Shown: positions 6,929-15,587 of the stretch, in pieces | Layout of the letters: each line of letters starts with the position of its first letter | Numbering within the stretch: the first letter of the stretch is position 1 | Origin: Pseudoduganella namucuonensis | GTDB lineage: Bacteria > Pseudomonadota > Gammaproteobacteria > Burkholderiales > Burkholderiaceae_D | Reading direction: 5' to 3' | DNA length: 64,000 nucleotides | NCBI RefSeq assembly: GCF_900116645.1 | Contig: NZ_FPBO01000011.1 | Location: 21,293 to 85,292 of the forward strand | Position numbers and translations under genes: made by a program | The notes under the pieces: model-generated | What the model was told of the DNA's origin: nothing | Seen by the model: the letters and a program-made list of their open reading frames with translations, nothing else | The model's database searches: none

Positions 6929-9082
6929 ATGGACGACCATACTGCCATTTCCCTCCCGCGCCGGCGCTTCCTGGCGTCGTCGGCAGCCAGCGCGCTGGTG
7001 ATCGCCTTCCAATTGCCCGGCGCCGCAAAGGTGGCCCATGCGGCGCAAGACCAGGGGTTTTCGCCCAATGCCTACCTGCGAATCGGCGCCGATGATTCCA
7101 TCACCATTATCGTCGCCCTGGTTGAAATGGGGCAGGGGACCTTTACCTCGGTGCCGATGCTCATCGCCGAGGAGCTCGAAGTCGAACTGTCGAAGGTGAA
7201 GGTCGAGCCGGCGCCGGCGGACGAGAAGACCTTCGGTCATCCGCTGTACGGCCTGCAGATTACGGGTGGCTCGGCATCGATCCAGGGGGCGTGGGCCAAG
7301 CTGCGCCAGGTGGGCGCGACCGCAAAACAGATGTTGGTGACGGCGGCGGCGCAAACCTGGGCCGTTCCCGAACAGGAATGCCGCGCGGTTGGCGGACAGA
7401 TCATCCATGGTCCATCCGGACGCAAGCTCAGCTATGGCAAGCTTGCCGCTGCCGCGTCGCGCCTGCCGGTGCCGGCTGGCGCGCCCCTGAAAGACCCATC
7501 GCAGTTTCGCCTGGTCGGCACGTCGGCGCCGCGGGTGGACACGCCGTCCAAGGTAAATGGGGCGGCGCAATTCGGCATCGACGTCAAGCTGCCGGGGATG
7601 AAGGTGGCGGCGATCGCCGTGTGTCCGGTCATAGACGGTACTTTTGGCAGCGTCGACGACAGCCCGGCAATGAAGGTATCTGGCGTGCGCCAAGTGCTAC
7701 GCTCGGCGAACGCGATCGCGGTGGTGGCCGATCATTATGGCGCCGCCAAGAAGGGACTCGCGGCGCTGGCGATCAAATGGAACGAAGGCAAGTCCGCCAA
7801 CTTCTCGAGCAAGATTTGGCGCGCGCAGCTGGCCACTGCGCTCAAGGGCAAGGGCGTGGTGGCGCTCAACGAAGGCAGCTTTGCCAAGGCGAACGCGGCG
7901 GCGGCTCGGCGCCACCAGGCCGTGTACGAATCGCCCCCGCTTGCGCATACGACGATGGAGCCGATCAATTGCACGATCCACGTGCGCAAGGACGGCTGCG
8001 AGGTCTGGCTGGGAACGCAGGCGCCGGCACGCGCGCAGGGGCTGGTCGCCAAGGCCGTCGGCATGGCGCCGGAACGGGTCGTCGTCCATAACTTCCTCAT
8101 CGGAGGGGGCTTTGGCCGCAAGCTCGATGCGGACTACGTCGAAACGGCGGCGCACCTTGCGAAACAAGTCGATTTCCCCTTGAAAGTGGTGTTCAGCAGG
8201 GAAGAGGATATCCAGCACGACGCCTACCGGCCGTATTTCCTCGATGAGATAGCGGCTGGGCTCGATAAGGATGGCGTTCCGGTCGCATTTAGCCATCGCA
8301 CGGCTGGTTCGGCGGTCATCGCGCGCTATGCGCCTGCATGGCTCAATAAGGGACAGGACACCGATGCGGTGCACACTGCGGAAACGCCATATGCCGTGCC
8401 GAACAAGTTCGTCGAATTCGTGCGGCATGAACCTCCCGCCGGCCTGCTGACCGGGAACTGGCGTGGCGTCGGGCCGACCCACCATGCGTTTCCCAACGAA
8501 TGCTTCATCGATGAGCTGGCCGTGCTGGCCAAGGCCGATCCAGTCAGCTACCGCGAGCGGCTGCTGGCGAAAAATCCGCGCGCGCTGGCCGTATTGAAAC
8601 TGGCAGCGGACAAGTCCGGGTGGGGCGCATCATTGCCCGCAAGGCAGGGCAGGGGCATCGCCCTGGTCGATGCCTGGGACAGCTGCGCGGCCCTGGTGAC
8701 CGATGTTGAGGTTGGCAAGGACGGTTCGGTCAAGGTGAACCGCATTGTGTGCGGGCTCGATTGCGGGATTGCTGTCAATCCCGCCGGGGTGGAGGCGCAA
8801 ATGGAAAGCGGCATTGTCTATGGCCTGACCGCGGCGCTGTATGGCACGCTCACCTTCGAACGGGGGCGTGTCGTTCAAAGCAATTTCCACGACTATCCGC
8901 CGCTGCGATTGAACGAGATGCCGACCGTGGAGATTCACTTGCTCAAGAGCGGCGCGAAGCCGGGGGGCGTTGGCGAGATGGGAACGGCGGTGGCGATCCC
9001 GTCGCTCATGAATGCGATCTACGCGGCGACGCGGAAGCGATTGCGTACCTATCCTGTGGCCGTGGATCAGTTGAAAGCCTGA
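6929..9082 (+). CDS. iorB: Molybdopterin-binding subunit of isoquinoline-1-oxidoreductase-type hydroxylase
   Basis: The 717-residue catalytic subunit, which hydroxylates an aldehyde or N-heterocycle using water at a molybdopterin cytosine dinucleotide site. The N-terminus is a twin-arginine signal (RRRFLASSAASALVIAF), so the folded complex is exported to the periplasm. Visible family blocks are VEMGQGTFTSVPMLIAEELEV, the LIGGGFGRKLD cofactor loop, NWRGVGPTHHAF, and the C-terminal GGVGEMGTAVAIPSL, which contains the catalytic glutamate. I chose the ATG at 6929, preceded by AAGGAG, over an open upstream extension within iorA. A UUCG-loop hairpin follows shortly downstream. Confidence 0.88.
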   Translation: MDDHTAISLPRRRFLASSAASALVIAFQLPGAAKVAHAAQDQGFSPNAYLRIGADDSITIIVALVEMGQGTFTSVPMLIAEELEVELSKVKVEPAPADEKTFGHPLYGLQITGGSASIQGAWAKLRQVGATAKQMLVTAAAQTWAVPEQECRAVGGQIIHGPSGRKLSYGKLAAAASRLPVPAGAPLKDPSQFRLVGTSAPRVDTPSKVNGAAQFGIDVKLPGMKVAAIAVCPVIDGTFGSVDDSPAMKVSGVRQVLRSANAIAVVADHYGAAKKGLAALAIKWNEGKSANFSSKIWRAQLATALKGKGVVALNEGSFAKANAAAARRHQAVYESPPLAHTTMEPINCTIHVRKDGCEVWLGTQAPARAQGLVAKAVGMAPERVVVHNFLIGGGFGRKLDADYVETAAHLAKQVDFPLKVVFSREEDIQHDAYRPYFLDEIAAGLDKDGVPVAFSHRTAGSAVIARYAPAWLNKGQDTDAVHTAETPYAVPNKFVEFVRHEPPAGLLTGNWRGVGPTHHAFPNECFIDELAVLAKADPVSYRERLLAKNPRALAVLKLAADKSGWGASLPARQGRGIALVDAWDSCAALVTDVEVGKDGSVKVNRIVCGLDCGIAVNPAGVEAQMESGIVYGLTAALYGTLTFERGRVVQSNFHDYPPLRLNEMPTVEIHLLKSGAKPGGVGEMGTAVAIPSLMNAIYAATRKRLRTYPVAVDQLKA

Positions 9083-9106
9083 GGCGGGAGTTTAGCGGAG
9101 AGGGAT

Positions 9107-9130
9107 ACAAGCCGGCTTCGGCCGGCTTGT
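9107..9130 (+). terminator. Perfect 10-bp hairpin with TTCG loop after iorB
   Basis: ACAAGCCGGC and GCCGGCTTGT flank a TTCG tetraloop, a very stable stem 25 bases after the iorB stop. There is no long T-tract on either side. It may act as a weak bidirectional terminator or 3'-end protector between iorB and the convergent thermonuclease relic. Confidence 0.6.
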
Positions 9131-9141
9131 GTCGCCTGTGG

Positions 9142-9440
9142 CTAGGATGCCGGCGCAAGATTGCGCAGTTTCTTGTTCTTGCGATACTCCCACGGCGGCA
9201 CTGCGGCGGCTTCGCTCCACACGCCCCGGAGCTGAGCCCTTGCCGTATTTTGGCCGCTTCGTAGCTCAGGTCCTTCGTATATTGCCGGTACATCCACGCC
9301 ATGCCCGCGTACACCTGCTCGCGGTTGACGTCGGTCCGTCCGAGCCGGACTTTGCAGATCGACCGCTTGTAGCGATCGCGGGCGGTGACGTCGATCTCGA
9401 CCATGCGCTTGAAGGTCAGGTCTGACGGGGCCCGCTTCGA
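9142..9440 (-). pseudogene. Broken thermonuclease (SNase-like) gene
   Basis: Two minus-strand frames together give the C-terminal half of a staphylococcal-nuclease-like domain. Frame one reads DLTFKRMVEIDVTARDRYKR, then DVNREQVYAGMAWMYRQY and SYEAAK. Frame two continues with TARAQLRGVWSEAAAVPPWEYRK to the stop at 9142. The switch falls in a run of four A residues (minus strand) near 9250, and adding one A would restore the frame. The N-terminal part with the signal peptide and first catalytic residues is missing. Upstream lies a REP-like palindrome instead. The frameshift alone could be a sequencing error, but the 5' truncation could not. Confidence 0.7.
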
Positions 9441-9473
9441 GGCCTACCCGAAAGGCTGCGATTTTTCCGGCGC

Positions 9474-9551
9474 GTCGTCTCCGTGCAGACGGGGACCCAA
9501 GTTGCCGGCGGCTCGCCGAACTTGGGTTCCCGCCTTCGCGGGAACGACGTG
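9474..9551. repeat. REP-like palindromic element
   Basis: An imperfect inverted repeat: GGGGACCCAAGTTG at about 9491 pairs with CAACTTGGGTTCCC-type sequence at 9518-9531. It is followed by a small CCCGCCTTCGCGGG hairpin. The 32 bases at 9518-9549 recur in inverse orientation inside the MFS gene at 36215-36246 with two mismatches. This identifies a dispersed element rather than a chance palindrome. It sits where the thermonuclease relic was truncated. Confidence 0.7.
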
Positions 9552-9563
9552 GTGGTGGCAAAT

Positions 9564-12500
9564 TCAGGGCTGCGGATCCCACCCCGCGCCATTGTTATAC
9601 GCCGCGAACACCAGCGCCCGCGTCGCGAATCCCGCCGCCACATCCCCCGCGCTCAGCTGGAAACCGCCCACGCGCGTGGCCAGGTTCAGCGGATTCCCCG
9701 CCAGGTCCGTGGTGCCGTACTCGCGCCAGCCGCTGACGGCCGTCGGCGTCACCGGGTTCGGCGCCGGCTGGTTGTTCACCCCCAGCCCCGCCCATCCGGC
9801 CGGCGCCACGTGCGCGTCCATCCTGCAGTTCACGAAGGCGATGTTGTCCCAGGTGGCGGTGCCGCCGGGGCTGCGCGCCAGGTAGGTCGCGCCGTTCGGC
9901 ACATCGCCATGCAGCGGACCCGGTCCCGGACCATGCGTCAGGCTGCTGTTGAGGAACACGAAGCCTTTGTCCGTGGCGTTGGGCACGCGCGCCTGCAGCA
10001 CATAGCCGCCGCCGGTCGCGCTGGTGGTGTCGCCCACCGAGCGGATCTCGCTTTCCTCGAACAGCGCCGCGCGGCTGCCGCCCCAGATGAAGTCCACATT
10101 GCCCGCCACCAGCGTGCGGTGGAACCACGACCAGCCCTTCAGGTTCAGCGTGTCCTGCTCGCTGTGGAAGGCGGAATCGGTCACCACCAGGCGTCCAGCG
10201 TCGTTGTTGAAGTACATGGTTTCGGCCTGCGCCGAGATCGACGGCGAACGCAGGGTCGTATTGCGGATGGTGAGCTTGTCCAGCTTCAGCATGTCCGCCG
10301 CTTCCACCAGCAGCACGGAACGGCCGCCAGACGCCGTCACGGTGGTGCCCGGAGCCTGGCTGCCGCCCGAGCCGGGGTTCAGTGTGTCGTAGTTGGTGTA
10401 CTGGATCACCGCGCCGTCGCGGCTTTCGCCCCGGATGGTCACGTTGTCCTTGCCTCGCAGGTACAGCAGTTCCTCGTAGACGCCGTTTTTCACGGTGATC
10501 GTCACCGGCGTCGCCTTGTCGAACTTCTGCATGGCGAAGTTCAGCGCGCCCTGCACGGAGCTGAAATCGCCCGAGCCGTCCGCCGCCACCGTCAGGCTGC
10601 CGTCTTCCAATGGCGCCGCGTCGCGCGTGGCGAAGCTCCAGCCACCCAGCTTGCCGATGCCGACGAATGGCACACCGCCCAGCGTGGCGCCCGTGATCAC
10701 GCCGTTCGACATCGCAACGTAATACTCCGTGCCATACGCCAGCTTGTTGCTGTGCGGGCGCACGGTCAGCGTCTTGCCGCTGATGGAGATCGGCGTCGTG
10801 TTCACCTTGCGCACCAAGGTCTGGCCGGCGTAGCCCAGTTCATCGCTCTCGCCGGACAGCTTCAGCACGTCCACCAGCGCGTCGTCCACCTTGCGGAAGA
10901 TGCGTATCGTGCCGCCGGTGCCCAGCGTGGGGGCGTTGTCGAAGGTCAGCTTCAGCGCCGGGTCGATGCCGACGCCGGTCTGGTTCGCCGCCGGGCTGAC
11001 GGCGCCGCCCAGCGTGTAGGCTTGGGTGGGCTGCACGAATTGCGGGTTGATGTTGGCCGCGATGACGCGCTTGAGCGTGGGATCGGAATCGCTGGCCACG
11101 ACGATGTTCGCGGTGCCGGCGCCCACCGGCGTCAGGGTCAGCGTGCCGCCGTTGACGCCCACCGCCACCACCGCCGGATTGCTGGAGCTGGCCAGGTAGG
11201 TGTCCGCCGTGCCGTTCGGCTTCACCGCGTTGACCGCGACGTTCAGCGGCGTGTCGCCCGCCTCGGCGGCGTAGGTGCCGGTGGCCGGGTTGAGCGTCAG
11301 TTGCGAGGGCTTCAGGCTCGGATCGCCGATGCGCACGTCGTCGATCTGGAACGACTTGTTGGCCGTGTACAGGCCCACCAGGCCGCGCGCGGCGAAGCCC
11401 GTGTCGGTGACCGATCCCAGCGACTCGCCGTCGAGGTAGACCGTCAGCGTGCTTCCTATCATCTCGAAGCGCACGGTGTAGAACTGCGCGTCCATGTTGA
11501 TCGGCTTCTTCACCTGCTTGGGGCGGCTCAGCGTACCGTTCAGCATCTTGGCGATTTCGACCTGGGTGCTGGCGGTGGTGCTTTGCACATTCAGGCCGCC
11601 GCCGTACCAGTTGGTCGAATTAACGTAACGCGTCACGAGATATAGCTGCTTGTTGCCCGTGGTGCTGTTGGTGAGCGGCTTGATGCGCGCCTCGACGTAG
11701 TAGTCGGCGCCCGGGATCGCGGCCAGCGCGCTGGATTTCAGCAGCGCGAGCACGCCGCCGGTGGTGGCGGCCGTGTATTGCAGCACCTTGTTGCTGGCGC
11801 CGACATTCTCCGCCTTGACTCCGAAGCTGCCGTTCGGACCGGCCACGGGCAGCAAGTCCCAGTTGGCCGTGCCGCCGCCCTGGAAGTCGTCGCAGAAGTA
11901 CAGGCCGGTGGCGGGGCAGGTGAGGGTCAGGCCGGGATTGGAGGTGACGTCGCCGGTGCCGGTGATGGCCGTGGTCAGCTTGCCGCCGCCGGCTTGCGCC
12001 AGCGCGTTGGCCTTCACCAGCGCCGCGGGACGCGGCGTGAACGCGTATGGCGGCGTCCAGTTCACGGTGTTCGGCAGTGTGCAGCCGGCCAGCGCGGAAC
12101 CGTTCAGCAGAGAGCCGCTGTCCTTGAACACGCCCGTCGGCGTGCCGCCCGGGTTGACCACCACGTCCGCGCAGTTGCTGGCGCCGGCGATCTCGAACAC
12201 ATTGCCGTTCGAGAGCACCTTGGCGTTGTAGCCGGCGCCGATGCTGTAGTCATGCTTGTATATCGGGGAGGTGGTGCTGCCCACGAAGTAGTTGTTCAGC
12301 ATGTGCACCTGGCCGTAGCGCACGCGCGGCGCGCGGTTGGTCACGTCGCGGAACACGTTGTTGCTGAAGGTGACGCGCAGCTTGCCCTCGTCGGCGGTCG
12401 CGCCGTCGCCCGAACCTATCAGGTTGTTCTTGTGGTGCTGGCCGAAGACGTTGTACGAAATCGTCACGTAGTCGGACGCGTTGGTGACGTCCAGCGCGCC

Positions 12501-13118
12501 GTCGTGGCACTGCTTGATCTTCCCGTTCTCGATCGGCAGCAGGTTGTCCGTCATGGCGCCGTCGGTGAAAGTGTTGTGGTCGATCCAGACGTGGTCCGAA
12601 CCGGACACGCCGATCGCGTCGTAGGCCGAGTTCCAGTTGCCGGTGGCGCCGTCGGTCGGGTCCCATATCGGGCCCACGTCGCACGGCGCCACGATCTTCA
12701 GGTTGCGGATGATGACCTGCGAGACGTTGCTGACCAGGATGTGGCCATTGACGATGCCGGCGCTGGCGCCGTCGCCGATCAGCGTGGTGTTGCTCTTCAT
12801 GCGGATGGCGCCGCGCGCGGCCTGGTCGCCGGTGTTCGCGTAGGGCACGCCCTCCGTCATGTCGATGGTGCCGACCAGTTTGATGATCTTGGCGTTGTTG
12901 CCGCCGTTGCTCAGCGCCGTGAGCAGCTGCGCGCGGTTGGCGACGGTGTAGATGTTGTTGGCGGTGGCGGCCGAGCCGCCGGCGGTGCCGCCGGCCTGGC
13001 TCGCCCAGCCGTCGGCGGGCGCGGTCTGGCGCGCGCTGTCCGTGGCGGCGGTGGCGCTGGCGCTGGCGATGCATAGCGTCGCCAGGCAAAGCGCGGCCCT
13101 GAAACCGAGATGTTTCAT
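9564..13118 (-). CDS. Secreted bifunctional pectate lyase (PL1)-pectinesterase (CE8)
   Basis: A 1184-residue exoenzyme. It has a signal peptide (MKHLGFRAALCLATLCIASA), then a PL1 right-handed beta-helix (about residues 50-400). The helix has the calcium-site motif VWIDHNTFTDG near 176 and the catalytic-arginine motif NRAPRVRYGQVH near 262. Next come a LamG-like region (about 410-600), Ig/Big-type linker domains, and a CE8 pectin methylesterase (about 835-1184). The esterase has QDTL near 989 and GNVDFIWG near 1006, the general-acid and nucleophile aspartate motifs. The esterase de-esterifies pectin and the lyase cleaves the resulting polygalacturonate. The start at 13118 has AGGAG upstream. 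Part of the esterase region is duplicated at 1-385. Confidence 0.9.
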   Translation of the reverse strand: MKHLGFRAALCLATLCIASASATAATDSARQTAPADGWASQAGGTAGGSAATANNIYTVANRAQLLTALSNGGNNAKIIKLVGTIDMTEGVPYANTGDQAARGAIRMKSNTTLIGDGASAGIVNGHILVSNVSQVIIRNLKIVAPCDVGPIWDPTDGATGNWNSAYDAIGVSGSDHVWIDHNTFTDGAMTDNLLPIENGKIKQCHDGALDVTNASDYVTISYNVFGQHHKNNLIGSGDGATADEGKLRVTFSNNVFRDVTNRAPRVRYGQVHMLNNYFVGSTTSPIYKHDYSIGAGYNAKVLSNGNVFEIAGASNCADVVVNPGGTPTGVFKDSGSLLNGSALAGCTLPNTVNWTPPYAFTPRPAALVKANALAQAGGGKLTTAITGTGDVTSNPGLTLTCPATGLYFCDDFQGGGTANWDLLPVAGPNGSFGVKAENVGASNKVLQYTAATTGGVLALLKSSALAAIPGADYYVEARIKPLTNSTTGNKQLYLVTRYVNSTNWYGGGLNVQSTTASTQVEIAKMLNGTLSRPKQVKKPINMDAQFYTVRFEMIGSTLTVYLDGESLGSVTDTGFAARGLVGLYTANKSFQIDDVRIGDPSLKPSQLTLNPATGTYAAEAGDTPLNVAVNAVKPNGTADTYLASSSNPAVVAVGVNGGTLTLTPVGAGTANIVVASDSDPTLKRVIAANINPQFVQPTQAYTLGGAVSPAANQTGVGIDPALKLTFDNAPTLGTGGTIRIFRKVDDALVDVLKLSGESDELGYAGQTLVRKVNTTPISISGKTLTVRPHSNKLAYGTEYYVAMSNGVITGATLGGVPFVGIGKLGGWSFATRDAAPLEDGSLTVAADGSGDFSSVQGALNFAMQKFDKATPVTITVKNGVYEELLYLRGKDNVTIRGESRDGAVIQYTNYDTLNPGSGGSQAPGTTVTASGGRSVLLVEAADMLKLDKLTIRNTTLRSPSISAQAETMYFNNDAGRLVVTDSAFHSEQDTLNLKGWSWFHRTLVAGNVDFIWGGSRAALFEESEIRSVGDTTSATGGGYVLQARVPNATDKGFVFLNSSLTHGPGPGPLHGDVPNGATYLARSPGGTATWDNIAFVNCRMDAHVAPAGWAGLGVNNQPAPNPVTPTAVSGWREYGTTDLAGNPLNLATRVGGFQLSAGDVAAGFATRALVFAAYNNGAGWDPQP

Positions 13119-13194
13119 AATTTGCTCCTGTGGCAGGAAATCGATAAGGCGCCCGAAGGGCGGTGCGTAGGTCGCGAATCGCGGGCGCGGCCGG

Positions 13195-13827
13195 TCAGGC
13201 GCGCATCGCGTGGCTCGCGGCCTCTCCGGCCCCACTGCCGCCCGCGCGTCCCCGCCGGCGAACCAGCGCCATCGCGACCAGGCCGGCCAGCAGCACGGAC
13301 GCCGTGCCAGGCTCCGGCACTTCGGCCGCGCCGATGCGGGCGCTGATGGTCTGGAAGTCATCGCCCCAGTCCACCGCGCTCAGGTCCAGGCCCAGCGCGA
13401 GGCCGCCGTCCAGTATCGAGAATTCCGGCAGGCCCGCCGCCACGCTGCTGTTGAGCAGCGCGAAGCTGGTGATGGGCAAGGCCAGGGTGCCGCCGAAATC
13501 GAAGCGGAAGCTGTAGCTGCCCGCCGCGACGGGCGCGTTGTTGTAGATGGTGAGGGTGCCGTCCTCGGCGAAGTCGAAGCCGAAAAGGGCGTCGGCGGTG
13601 AAGAACTCCACGCCGCTATTGGTCGGATCGAGCGCCGTGGTGTTGGAGCCCGCTTCGGCCGCGAAGCCGTGGTCCAGGCCCAACACCGCGCCGGCCGAGC
13701 CGTTGTAGGTGGCCGTGATGACGGCGTCCCGCAGCGGCACGACCGATGCTTGCGCCGTGCCGGCGCAAGCGGTGATGGCGGTGATCGCGACGGCACGCGC
13801 CATTGTCTCCCATATCTTTTTTCTCAT
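13195..13827 (-). CDS. PEP-CTERM sorting domain-containing protein
   Basis: A 210-residue exported protein with an N-terminal signal peptide (ending TAQA-S) and a low-complexity beta-rich body. The C-terminal sorting tail has VPEPGT, a transmembrane stretch ASVLLAGLVAMALV and the basic anchor RRRGR. Such proteins are processed by exosortase, normally in strains making exopolysaccharide. The tail carries about 17 unusual extra residues after the arginines. The ATG at 13827 has GGAG six bases upstream. A GTG four codons earlier is less likely. It lies just upstream of the pectinase gene on the same strand, separated by 76 bases, and may be co-transcribed. The function of the body is unknown. 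Confidence 0.85.
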   Translation of the reverse strand: MRKKIWETMARAVAITAITACAGTAQASVVPLRDAVITATYNGSAGAVLGLDHGFAAEAGSNTTALDPTNSGVEFFTADALFGFDFAEDGTLTIYNNAPVAAGSYSFRFDFGGTLALPITSFALLNSSVAAGLPEFSILDGGLALGLDLSAVDWGDDFQTISARIGAAEVPEPGTASVLLAGLVAMALVRRRGRAGGSGAGEAASHAMRA

Positions 13828-14135
13828 TTTTTGCTCCACGTAGGAATAGGACTACCGGGAAAAGACTGGCCTCCGCGTAGCGGAAGCCGCCGGGACACCT
13901 CGCGTGACCCGTGCCTCTCGGACGAGGGCTGCGAGAGGAGGGCGCCGAGGTCGTTGAGGGGAGCAAGTGCTGGATCGCACTTTTGTTTCTGGAGTCTACA
14001 TTGGCCTGACCAAAAATTCAAGTTGGTTAGGCCAAATGGCGTTGAAAGGCTACTTTATTGCAAGTGAGAAAATATTGTATTGCTGGCATGTGAATATGGC
14101 ATCATTATTGTTCCCACCGTTAACAGGAGACCAAG
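13828..14135. other. Intergenic region with GC-rich leader and AT-rich promoter-like half
   Basis: Three hundred and eight bases between divergent genes. The half next to the PEP-CTERM gene (13850-13960) is GC-rich and can fold, for example CCTCTCG 13914-13920 with CGAGAGG 13932-13938. It may be a structured 5' leader, but I could not match it to a known riboswitch such as c-di-GMP-I. The other half is AT-rich and holds a 13-bp inverted repeat (listed separately). Confidence 0.4.
14001..14035. promoter_or_regulatory. 13-bp inverted repeat upstream of orphan gene
   Basis: TTGGCCTGACCAA (14001-14013) and TTGGTTAGGCCAA (14023-14035) form an inverted repeat with one mismatch around nine bases, in AT-rich DNA 100 bases before the gene at 14136. 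It could be an operator for a dimeric regulator or a hairpin in the leader. Confidence 0.45.
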
Positions 14136-14504
14136 ATGGCATATGTCGCACCCGCGCAAAGAAGGATCGTCGCGGCCACTGGCGTGTTGAACGCTCCGGG
14201 CCCATACGACGCGAATCCGATATTCGCCCAGGTTCCGCAGCTGGAATGGGCAAATCTCGGCTACCAATACACGCTGACCGTGCAATGGAGCGGTGTCCCG
14301 GTTCCCGGCCTGGCTGTGATCACGGTGCGGGCGCACGTGCACTACCGCTGGCAGCCAGCCATACCGCCCGCCGTCGCCGGCCACTGGACCAAATTCTCCG
14401 GCAATGCCTGGATCTCGGGTGTGAATGGCTGGTCCATGCAGACACCCAACGCCGTCGTCGTGCTGACACCGGCGGCGCCGCCCGACCCGAACTACCACGC
14501 GTGA
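14136..14504 (+). CDS. Hypothetical protein, 122 residues
   Basis: I do not recognise this protein. It begins MAYVAPAQRRIVAATGVLNAPGPYD. It is rich in proline, alanine, valine and aromatic residues, and has beta-prone stretches such as YQYTLTVQWSG and VITVRAHVHYRW. There is no signal peptide, no membrane segment and no cysteine. A good ribosome-binding site (AGGAG, seven bases before the ATG) and codon use like its neighbours suggest that it is real. It stands alone, divergent from the PEP-CTERM gene, with an inverted repeat in its upstream region. The composition suggests a small beta-sandwich, but no function can be assigned. Confidence 0.6.
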   Translation: MAYVAPAQRRIVAATGVLNAPGPYDANPIFAQVPQLEWANLGYQYTLTVQWSGVPVPGLAVITVRAHVHYRWQPAIPPAVAGHWTKFSGNAWISGVNGWSMQTPNAVVVLTPAAPPDPNYHA

Positions 14505-14540
14505 CGGCGCGCGCCTCCGGGCGCCGCATGCGCGCATGGC

Positions 14541-15497
14541 TCATTTCCCCTTGGGCTTGGGATGCATGTGCTTGCGGTAGAAGGTCTCCAGCTCCGCGCC
14601 GATCAGGTCCTGGCCGGAGTTGACCATGAAGTCGCGGAAGGCCGCGGCGATGCGGGGCAGGGGCTGGTCCACCAGGTGCATCACGTGCCAGTCCCCCTCG
14701 ACCGGGCTTTCCCTCATCGGCAGGATGTCGATCAGCCCCGCCTCGAACTCCAGCGCGCAGGCGTGCACCGACACGAAGCCAACGCCCAGGCCCGCCGCCA
14801 CCATGCTCTTGATGGCCTCGTTGCTCGACACCTCGGAGCCGAAGTGCAGCGAGTGGCCGTGTTCCTTGAACACGCGTTCCACGGTGGTGCGCGTGCCCGA
14901 GCCCCGTTCCCGCACCATCAGGTTGGCGCCGACGATGTCGTCCAGCGTCACGCGTTTTTTTCGCATCAGCGGGTGCTTGGGGCTGGCCACGAAGGCCATC
15001 GGATGGTGGGCGAAGCGCGCCGCGTTGATGCGGAACTCGCGCGGCGGCGTGCCCATGATCGCCAGGTCCACCTCCTTGCGCGACAGCAGGCCCACGATCT
15101 CGCTGCGGTTGCCCACCTGTAGCTTCATGCGCACGTTGGGACGCTCGGTGGTGAACTTCACCAGCATGGACGGCAGCAAGTGCTCCGCCGTGGTCACCGC
15201 GCCGATGCGCAGCGTGCCGGTGCTCACGCCCTGCAGTTCGCCCAGCTCGTCGCCCGCCTGTTCCCACAGCTGCAGTATGCGCTCGGCGAAATCGAGCATC
15301 ACCTCGCCGGCCGCCGTCAGCTGGATGTTGCGCCCCACCTTGCGCGTGAGGGCCGTGCCGGCCACCTCCTCCAGGGCGCGCAGTTGCGCCGAGATGGCCG
15401 GCTGCGTCACGTGCATTTCCTCCGCCGCGCGTGACACGCTTTCGTGGCGTCCAACCAGAACCAGCGCTTGGAGCTGGCGGAAACTTGCGTGATACAT
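14541..15497 (-). CDS. LysR family transcriptional regulator (CbbR/CysB-like)
   Basis: A 318-residue LysR regulator. The N-terminal winged helix-turn-helix contains SVSRAAEEMHVTQPAISAQLRALEE. The C-terminal co-inducer domain starts at about residue 90 (GTLRIGAVTTAEHLLPSML), with the CbbR-like spacing and YRKHMHP tail. The ATG at 15497 is chosen over an upstream TTG. It diverges from the NADH dehydrogenase gene at 15588 across 90 bases and probably controls it (inference from the usual LysR arrangement). No Calvin-cycle genes lie nearby, so a carbon-fixation role is not implied. Confidence 0.85.
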   Translation of the reverse strand: MYHASFRQLQALVLVGRHESVSRAAEEMHVTQPAISAQLRALEEVAGTALTRKVGRNIQLTAAGEVMLDFAERILQLWEQAGDELGELQGVSTGTLRIGAVTTAEHLLPSMLVKFTTERPNVRMKLQVGNRSEIVGLLSRKEVDLAIMGTPPREFRINAARFAHHPMAFVASPKHPLMRKKRVTLDDIVGANLMVRERGSGTRTTVERVFKEHGHSLHFGSEVSSNEAIKSMVAAGLGVGFVSVHACALEFEAGLIDILPMRESPVEGDWHVMHLVDQPLPRIAAAFRDFMVNSGQDLIGAELETFYRKHMHPKPKGK

Positions 15498-15587
15498 ATA
15501 AAGCAAACCTTATCAATGATTTAGAATAAGTAATTTCTCTTTTCTTTTCGTGGCCTCTATATTAACAGCCAGAAGGAGGGAAAAATC

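Noticed and set aside
9483..11645. Long open frame opposite the pectinase gene
   Set aside because: Low-complexity arginine/histidine/valine-rich product caused by the high GC of the antisense strand. The minus-strand pectinase has clear motifs.
13850..13960. Leader of the PEP-CTERM gene as a c-di-GMP-I riboswitch
   Set aside because: Some fragments looked similar, but the conserved GGGCAAACC and GACGCAAAGCC segments are absent.
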